From JAGOUB01 sp964648045 (lineage in GTDB: Bacteria; Patescibacteriota; Gracilibacteria; Peribacterales; Peribacteraceae), in contig CAZYNU010000007.1 of NCBI GenBank assembly GCA_964648045.1, forward strand, positions 1 through 37,894: 37,894 nucleotides of DNA, given 5' to 3'. Position numbers and translations under genes: made by a program. Shown in pieces: positions 33,045 through 37,894 of this stretch. Every line of letters starts with the position of its first letter. The stretch's first letter is position 1. The notes beneath the pieces are model-generated. The model did no database searches and had not been told where the DNA came from. It saw nothing but the letters and a program-made list of their open reading frames with translations.

Positions 33045-33132
33045 TGGCGGAGGGAGTGGGATTCGAACCCACGGAACCTTGCGGTTCACCTGATTTCAAG
33101 TCAGGCGCGATCGACCACTCTGCCATCCCTCC
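33045..33132 (-). tRNA. tRNA-Ser (anticodon UGA), CCA encoded
   Basis: On the minus strand the acceptor stem GGAGGGA/TCCCTCC, the D-arm, anticodon stem CCTGA/TCAGG with loop CTTGAAA (anticodon TGA at 33098-33096), a long class II variable arm (ACCGCAAGGT) and the T-arm GTTCGAATC all fold. Discriminator G73 and an encoded CCA follow (33047-33045). It reads UCA/UCN codons and is a likely MiaA substrate (A36-A37-A38). A TATACT box ends 6 bases before the mature 5' end. Confidence 0.96.
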
Positions 33133-33138
33133 GCGGCG

Positions 33139-33144
33139 AGTATA
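33139..33144 (-). promoter_or_regulatory. -10 box of tRNA-Ser (TATACT)
   Basis: TATACT on the minus strand ends 6 bases before the tRNA 5' end at 33132, placing the transcription start at or within about 2 bases of the mature end. Confidence 0.65.
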
Positions 33145-33162
33145 GCGCGGTCAGTGACGACG

Positions 33163-35478
33163 TTAGAAGGCGATGTCCTCCAGGCGCTTCTGAAGCAGGG
33201 CCGTCTTCGGCAGCTTCTCGGCATCCATAGTGCGCTCGGCCCAGACGGCGCGCAGGCGGTCCATGTACCCCTCCTCGTTCTTGAGGCGCTCGACGAAGGC
33301 TTCCAACTGCGGGCGGAAGCGGCTGAATTTGGCGCGCTCGGGCAGGGCGTACAGACAGGAGACAAGAGCATCTTCACCTCCCCAAGCCTCGGCGCGGATT
33401 TCATCTTCGACGGCGCTTTCCAGGCTGTCTTGATCGATGCCGGCCAAGAACTTCAGGTCGTCAGCGGGGCCGGAGGGGAAGTAGCGATTGGCACCCAGGC
33501 GACGAAGCGTGCACGGCAGCTGCAGGTCGGCGATCACATCGGCCACCTGGCCGGCCAATCCGCTCTCGCTGCTGTGATCTTCGATGACGATCAGATGGCG
33601 CGTCTCGAGTGCGGCGGCGGCGATGGCCGAGGCATCAAGCGGACGGATACAACCCACGTTGAGCACGCGAACATGCACGGCCGCGTCGTCGCGCGCGGCC
33701 AGAAGGTCGGCCACGGCCACGGCCGTATGCACCGTCTCGCCGGTAGCGATGATCGTCGCCTCGTCTTCCTGTCCGCCGCGACCGCGCACGATGTCGGCCG
33801 CGCCGTCAAAGACATAGTCGGTGCCGTAGATCGGCTGACCATCTGGGCTGAGAAGCTGCGGGTGACCAGAGCGACCGGAAAAGACGTACACGCTCTGGTG
33901 CCCCTCAGCCACGATCGCCAGCGCTTTTTCTGCCATGGCCGCCGCCTGGTTGCTATCGGCCGGCATCCAGACCTGCGTGTGATCAAAGGGAATGTCGAGA
34001 TAGTGGCGTTCTTGGTGCGTCTCGCCATCTTCGCCCACGCTCAGGCCGGCATGCGTGCAATCGTGCAACACTCCGCAACGCGTGTGACCGCAATTCACGT
34101 CGATGAGTCTGGCATTGGCGCGCGCCTCATTGGTGCCGAAAGCCGCGAACGTGTAAGTAACCGGAAGGAGGCCAACCTGACGCATCCCAGCGGCCATCAT
34201 GACCATATTCGCCTCGGCCACACCCACATTCACGACGCGATCGGGAAATTCTTTAGCCACTTTGTCGAATCCGCCGGAGGCAGCCAAATCGGCATGGAGC
34301 ACAACGATGCGTGAATCGGCCTTCATGAGTGCCTTCAGGTGCGTCTCGCCAAAATCTTTGCGGGCGGCACCCTTCTCGACCGTAACGGCACGCGCGTAGC
34401 CCTTCAACTTCGCGGCATCAAAAGAGAGGAGAAGATCGGTCTGAACACGAGGCTTCGCGGCGTAGCGCTTCTCCTCGGCGGCACGGAACGGCTCGTACTC
34501 CTTGGTGAGCTGGTCGAGGGCTGGCAGTTCTTGGAGAAGTTTTTCGGCCACGTCCTTCTTGAGCGGCGAGCCGTGGAAGTTCTCTTTACCGGTATTACTG
34601 CCCTCCTCCATGTGCGCCACGCCGTGGCCCATGGTGGTGTAGTAGGCAATAAAAATCGGACGCCCCTTTCCTACAAAGGCATCGGCACGTTCTTGCGCGG
34701 CTTTCACCTGGGCGGGGTCGTTGCCGTTCTGCACTTCGATCACCTGCCAACCGGCGGCAACCGCTTGGCCGGCCAGGTCGCAGGCGACGGTGCGCGAGGG
34801 CATGTCGGAGAGTTGGATGTCGTTGAGATCGAGGTGTGCCACCAGGTTGTCGAGCTTGAGGTGCGCGGCCAGGCGCATCGCCTCCATCACCTGCCCCTCT
34901 TGGGCGTCGCCGTCGGCAATGAGCACATCTACCAAACCTGGCAATTTCTGATGCTTCAAACCGAAGGCCGTTCCGACGCCGTGTGAAAGACCCTTGCCGA
35001 GTGGGCCGGTGCCGAAGGGGATATCGCCGATGCCCGCCTCGATATGGCCCGGCAAGCCAGCGGGCGTGCGGAATGTATCGATGATGGCCTGCGGACTCGC
35101 CAAGCGTTCATCTGTACCACCGCGGCCGAAGAGCCACTGCAAGCCGTACGACAGCAGGGAGAGGTGACCGGCGCTAATGCGCAGGGGCTGGTCTCTGTGC
35201 GGATCGCGGCGCGCCGAGAGCATGTAAGCGAACGTGAAGGCCGAAAGCGGACCGCCCGGGTGGCCAGAGTTGTGCTTCGTTGGACCTTGAATAACCAAGT
35301 GACAGAGAATGTGATGAGCAAGACCGTACGCCTTCGCTTCCGCAGGAGAGAGTGACGCCGCCTCGGCCGGACCGATCCACACTGGCTCCGCGACGCTTGC
35401 GGCAGCAGCGATACGGCGGAGAGAATGAGGAACCGACGCATCAGAGGAGCCGGCGAATGTGGCGAGGGAGCGGATCAT
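33163..35478 (-). CDS. tkt: Transketolase
   Basis: A 771-aa thiamine-diphosphate enzyme of the non-oxidative pentose-phosphate pathway, moving two-carbon units between sugar phosphates. GPTKHNSGHPGGPLS, GDIPFGTGPLGKGLSHGVG and the cofactor motif IADGDAQEGQ are clear. The pyrimidine-domain part has NVGVAEANMVMMAAGM, and HDCTHAGLSVGEDGETHQ is typical. It is about 100 residues longer than common transketolases, with an N-terminal extension of about 45 residues and an extra C-terminal helical tail (LKNEEGYMDRLRAVWAERTM). A TAGAAT -10 lies at 35500-35505, with the leader CCCCTCTCTACCT. It sits in a cluster with tal and gnd. Confidence 0.95.
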   Translation of the reverse strand: MIRSLATFAGSSDASVPHSLRRIAAAASVAEPVWIGPAEAASLSPAEAKAYGLAHHILCHLVIQGPTKHNSGHPGGPLSAFTFAYMLSARRDPHRDQPLRISAGHLSLLSYGLQWLFGRGGTDERLASPQAIIDTFRTPAGLPGHIEAGIGDIPFGTGPLGKGLSHGVGTAFGLKHQKLPGLVDVLIADGDAQEGQVMEAMRLAAHLKLDNLVAHLDLNDIQLSDMPSRTVACDLAGQAVAAGWQVIEVQNGNDPAQVKAAQERADAFVGKGRPIFIAYYTTMGHGVAHMEEGSNTGKENFHGSPLKKDVAEKLLQELPALDQLTKEYEPFRAAEEKRYAAKPRVQTDLLLSFDAAKLKGYARAVTVEKGAARKDFGETHLKALMKADSRIVVLHADLAASGGFDKVAKEFPDRVVNVGVAEANMVMMAAGMRQVGLLPVTYTFAAFGTNEARANARLIDVNCGHTRCGVLHDCTHAGLSVGEDGETHQERHYLDIPFDHTQVWMPADSNQAAAMAEKALAIVAEGHQSVYVFSGRSGHPQLLSPDGQPIYGTDYVFDGAADIVRGRGGQEDEATIIATGETVHTAVAVADLLAARDDAAVHVRVLNVGCIRPLDASAIAAAALETRHLIVIEDHSSESGLAGQVADVIADLQLPCTLRRLGANRYFPSGPADDLKFLAGIDQDSLESAVEDEIRAEAWGGEDALVSCLYALPERAKFSRFRPQLEAFVERLKNEEGYMDRLRAVWAERTMDAEKLPKTALLQKRLEDIAF

Positions 35479-35544
35479 AGGTAGAGAGGGGACGCAGGCA
35501 TTCTACACCCGGACTCGGGGCGACGCTGCGAAGACGACGTCTGA

Positions 35545-36321
35545 TTAGAGAGATCCATCAATGACCAATACATTCTTCGGGCCGGTGTTCGTCTCTTCTT
35601 TCACGCCAGTCCAATCGTGCAGCGCGGCCATGAGCACGTCGCGGTTGTAGGCGTAGCGCGCGCCGCGCTTGGTGCCCACATCGTTGGTAATGAAGCTGTC
35701 GTCGTCGTAACCGATGATAATGAGCATGTGGTACCACGGCCCCTCGCCGCTGAAGTACGGATTGCCAAGCTCACGACCCGCAAACGGCGCCACAATCGGG
35801 TGACCGGCGGCTAATTCTCGCACCAGATCGGCCTCGGTGACATTCTGAAGCACTCGCACATCAAGCCCAAGATATTCACGCGCAATGGCCGCGGCCTCGG
35901 CAACATTGACGTCGATCTCGTAACCACGCTGTTCCTGCCAAGCCACCATGGCCTGTAGACGCTCTGCCATCGTCGATTCTGAGACGGACGTCTCACCGTT
36001 GACGTACGCCTGACCCAAGAGAAGCGCCGCCTCTTCACAGGTCTCTTGATGCATGTCATCCCACCGACCGAAGGGCGCCTGGCTGGCAAACGGCACCTCA
36101 ATCAAAACGCTGCCCGGTATCGAGGTAGGAACGGACGAAGAAGACAACACAGCCGGAATGGAGGCCAACGACGAATGAACGGAAGACGCAGCTACCGGCT
36201 GACTTCGTACCGACCCGGTGGCAGCAGGTTGAGGCGGCGAAAAGACCACATCGGGCGCGGAGCTGCACGAAGCCAAGAGCATGGACAGACCGATCATGTA
36301 TGCGAAACGCGTCAAAGTCAT
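35545..36321 (-). CDS. C39-like cysteine peptidase lipoprotein
   Basis: A 258-aa exported lipoprotein with lipobox LASC (Cys19) and a Ser/Pro/Val-rich linker to about residue 75. The catalytic domain reads APFGRWDDMHQETCEEAALL (the Cys near 114 would be the nucleophile), later YHMLIIIGYDDDSF (His) and TNDVGTKRG (Asn/Asp), the triad order of the peptidase_C39_2 family. It probably cleaves extracellular peptides or remodels surface proteins. It is not next to an ABC exporter, so a bacteriocin-processing role is unlikely. A TACGAT box ends 6 bases before ATG 36321. Confidence 0.85.
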   Translation of the reverse strand: MTLTRFAYMIGLSMLLASCSSAPDVVFSPPQPAATGSVRSQPVAASSVHSSLASIPAVLSSSSVPTSIPGSVLIEVPFASQAPFGRWDDMHQETCEEAALLLGQAYVNGETSVSESTMAERLQAMVAWQEQRGYEIDVNVAEAAAIAREYLGLDVRVLQNVTEADLVRELAAGHPIVAPFAGRELGNPYFSGEGPWYHMLIIIGYDDDSFITNDVGTKRGARYAYNRDVLMAALHDWTGVKEETNTGPKNVLVIDGSL

Positions 36322-36327
36322 AACGAC

Positions 36328-36333
36328 ATCGTA
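36328..36333 (-). promoter_or_regulatory. Leaderless-type -10 box (TACGAT)
   Basis: TACGAT on the minus strand ends 6 bases before ATG 36321 of the C39-like lipoprotein gene. Confidence 0.5.
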
Positions 36334-36380
36334 GACGAAGAGGGTCCAGCGCGCTTACCGATCGGAACGGGACGTGGGTC

Positions 36381-36386
36381 TATACT
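36381..36386 (+). promoter_or_regulatory. -10 box of tal (TATACT)
   Basis: TATACT lies 38 bases before ATG 36425. The leader is pyrimidine-rich (CACCTTCCTTCCCCCTC), without a Shine-Dalgarno. Confidence 0.5.
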
Positions 36387-36424
36387 TTTCATAGACGCAT
36401 CGCACCTTCCTTCCCCCTCAACGT

Positions 36425-37069
36425 ATGAAGCTCTTCCTCGATACCGCCAATGTGGATCAAGTCGCCGAGATCGCCGCCTGGGGTGTGCTCGACGGCGTCA
36501 CCACAAATCCGTCGCTCGTGGCCAAAGAGGGCAAGGACTTTCAAGAGACGATCCTCAAGATGTGCCAGTACGCCCCATGCGTCAGCGCACAGGTCACCGC
36601 CACCGACGCCGAGGGCATGATCGCCCAAGGCAAGGAGTACGCAGCCTGGCATAAGAACGTCTACGTGAAAGTACCGATGACCACCGAGGGCCTGAAGGCG
36701 CTCAAGGCGCTGTCGGCCGCGGGCATCCGCACCAACACCACACTCATCTTCTCGGTGAACCAGGCCATCCTGGCCGCAAAGGCCGGCGCCACGATCATCA
36801 GCCCGTTCATCGGCCGTCTCGACGACGCCGGCGAAGACGGCATGCAGCTCATCGCCGAGATCATGGAAGTCTGGCAACACTCCAACTTCCAAACCGAGGT
36901 ACTCGTCGCCTCCATTCGCCTGCCGCGCTCCGTCACCGACGCCGCGAGGCTCGGCGCGCACATCTGCACCATCCCGTACGACGTTTTCAAGAAGATGCCG
37001 TCGCACCCGCTGACCGACACCGGCCTCAAGAAGTTCCAGGCCGACTGGGAAGCAGCGACAAAGAAGTGA
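36425..37069 (+). CDS. tal: Transaldolase / fructose-6-phosphate aldolase family protein
   Basis: A 214-aa class I aldolase-fold enzyme of the small TalC/FSA subfamily. It begins MKLFLDTANVDQVAEIAAWG, with GVTTNPSLVAKEG, Schiff-base Lys82 in NVYVKVPMT, TNTTLIFSVNQAILAAKAGA and SPFIGRLDD. Most of the sequence is transaldolase-like, but residue 56 is Gln, as in E. coli FSA (Gln59), where TalC-type transaldolases have Glu. Residue 128 is Phe (FSA Tyr131), as in transaldolases. Reaction choice is therefore uncertain. Neighbouring tkt and gnd favour a pentose-phosphate role. The symbol is given for the family. Confidence 0.9.
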   Translation: MKLFLDTANVDQVAEIAAWGVLDGVTTNPSLVAKEGKDFQETILKMCQYAPCVSAQVTATDAEGMIAQGKEYAAWHKNVYVKVPMTTEGLKALKALSAAGIRTNTTLIFSVNQAILAAKAGATIISPFIGRLDDAGEDGMQLIAEIMEVWQHSNFQTEVLVASIRLPRSVTDAARLGAHICTIPYDVFKKMPSHPLTDTGLKKFQADWEAATKK

Positions 37070-37103
37070 CGCGGCCGATCCTGGCGTGAGTCTTCGCCAC
37101 CGG

Positions 37104-37112
37104 TGCTACACT
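37104..37112 (+). promoter_or_regulatory. Extended -10 of gnd, leaderless type (TGCTACACT)
   Basis: TACACT (37107-37112), preceded by TGC, ends 7 bases before ATG 37120. Confidence 0.6.
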
Positions 37113-37119
37113 TGGACCC

Positions 37120-37894
37120 ATGACGAACCTTCAACTCGGAGTCATCGGACTGGCCGTGATGGGCAGCAATCTCGCGCGCAACGCCGCCCGCAACGGCGCG
37201 ACCGTCGCCATCTTCAACCGCACCGGCGCCAAGACAGACGAATTCCTGGCCGCCCACAGTGGCGAAGGGAAGTTCGTCGGCACGAAGACGCTCCAGGAAT
37301 TTGTCGCCGCGCTCGAACGCCCGCGCCCCATCCTGCTGATGGTAAAGGCCGGCCAGCCGGTGGACGACGTGCTCGGCGAGTTGCTGCCGCTGCTCGACAA
37401 GGGCGACATCGTCATCGATGCCGGCAACAGCCACTACCGCGACACCGAACGTCGGTTCAAGCGCCTCAAAGAGCAGGGTCTGCACTTTGTGGGCATGGGT
37501 GTGAGCGGCGGCGAAGAAGGGGCGCTGAACGGACCGAGCATGATGCCGGGCGCCGACAAAGAAGCCTATGAAGCGCTCGCTCCGCTGCTGCTCAAGATGG
37601 CCGCCAGCGACGGCGATGCGGGCACTTGCGCCGCCTTCATGGGCGAGGGCGGGGCCGGCCACTTTGTGAAGATGGTTCACAACGGCATCGAGTACGGCAT
37701 CATGCAGCTGATCGCCGAGTGCTACCACATTCTCAAGCAGGAAGGAGGACTGACAAACCCGCAGTTGGCCGAGACGTTCGCAGAATGGAACGCCGCCGAC
37801 CCATTCGGCTCATTTCTGCTCGAGATCACCGTCGAGATCTTCCAAAAGAAGGATCCCGAGACGGGCGCCGACCTGCTCGACCTCATCTTGGACA
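37120..37894 (+). CDS. gnd: 6-phosphogluconate dehydrogenase, 3' end beyond window
   Basis: The N-terminal 258 residues of an enzyme oxidising 6-phosphogluconate to ribulose 5-phosphate and CO2. The Rossmann motif GLAVMGSNLARN (about 10-21) is followed by FNRTGAKTDEF, where Asn-Arg-Thr indicates NADP+ use. LLMVKAGQPVDDV, VIDAGNSHYRDTERR, GMGVSGGEEGALNGPSMMPG (substrate binding) and GAGHFVKMVHNGIEYG (catalytic Lys and Asn) follow. The coding frame runs off the right edge. With tkt and tal it forms a pentose-phosphate group; no zwf is visible. Confidence 0.95.
   Translation, partial: MTNLQLGVIGLAVMGSNLARNAARNGATVAIFNRTGAKTDEFLAAHSGEGKFVGTKTLQEFVAALERPRPILLMVKAGQPVDDVLGELLPLLDKGDIVIDAGNSHYRDTERRFKRLKEQGLHFVGMGVSGGEEGALNGPSMMPGADKEAYEALAPLLLKMAASDGDAGTCAAFMGEGGAGHFVKMVHNGIEYGIMQLIAECYHILKQEGGLTNPQLAETFAEWNAADPFGSFLLEITVEIFQKKDPETGADLLDLILD

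Overview
The window is about 38 kb of a gene-dense, high-GC bacterial chromosome, probably metagenome-assembled because a run of ten Ns interrupts recG. The core genes are bacterial (enolase, pyruvate kinase, ClpP, RecG, MiaA, Tgt, L21). Several traits point to a Patescibacteria/CPR-type cell, possibly in the Peribacteria or Uhrbacteria range: many small unique proteins, serine-rich lipoproteins, an archaeal-order V-type ATPase, and sparse Shine-Dalgarno signals. That placement is inference; no rRNA is present to confirm it.

Layout. 1-8.1 kb: surface and envelope functions, namely a cut-off secreted protein, a helical lipoprotein, a PQQ-type sugar dehydrogenase lipoprotein, an FMN-binding lipoprotein next to ApbE, and small membrane proteins. 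Between them lie ppa, a zincin-like peptidase, a PIF1-like helicase and a deoxyribosyltransferase-like gene. 8.1-12.8 kb (minus strand): eno, pyk and a tandem pair of guanylate-kinase-like NTPases. 12.9-14.2 kb: a phosphoesterase gene with its own strong promoter and terminator, a roughly 420-base spacer, and rplU. 14.3-23.1 kb (minus): a complete V/A-ATPase operon in the order H-I-K-E-C-F-A-B-D with a structured leader. 23.2-26.7 kb: tgt, a membrane protein, clpP, miaA. 26.7-32.3 kb: hypotheticals, recG with its gap, a proline-rich protein, and a serine-rich lipoprotein with a membrane partner. 32.4-37.9 kb: DedA, tRNA-Ser(UGA), then a pentose-phosphate group (transketolase, transaldolase/FSA-like protein, 6-phosphogluconate dehydrogenase) interrupted by a C39-like lipoprotein peptidase.

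How it fits together. Sugar phosphates are interconverted by the pentose-phosphate enzymes, and lower glycolysis (Eno, Pyk) makes ATP. The V-ATPase, whose K subunit carries the Na+-ligand pattern of Enterococcus NtpK, probably couples ATP to an ion gradient. An extracytoplasmic flavin module (FMN lipoprotein plus ApbE) lies beside a sugar dehydrogenase.

Gene-start signals are the most distinctive feature. About a dozen genes have a TANNNT -10 box ending 6-8 bases before the start codon, so their mRNAs should be leaderless. The tRNA has the same spacing to its mature 5' end. Most other genes carry a pyrimidine tract (CCCTTCC/CCTCC type) directly before ATG instead of a purine Shine-Dalgarno. 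Two single-gene units with TTGACA promoters, purine Shine-Dalgarno sites and look-alike terminators break this pattern. Other notable points are a Tgt lacking all four zinc ligands and a transaldolase-family protein with mixed FSA/TAL active-site residues.
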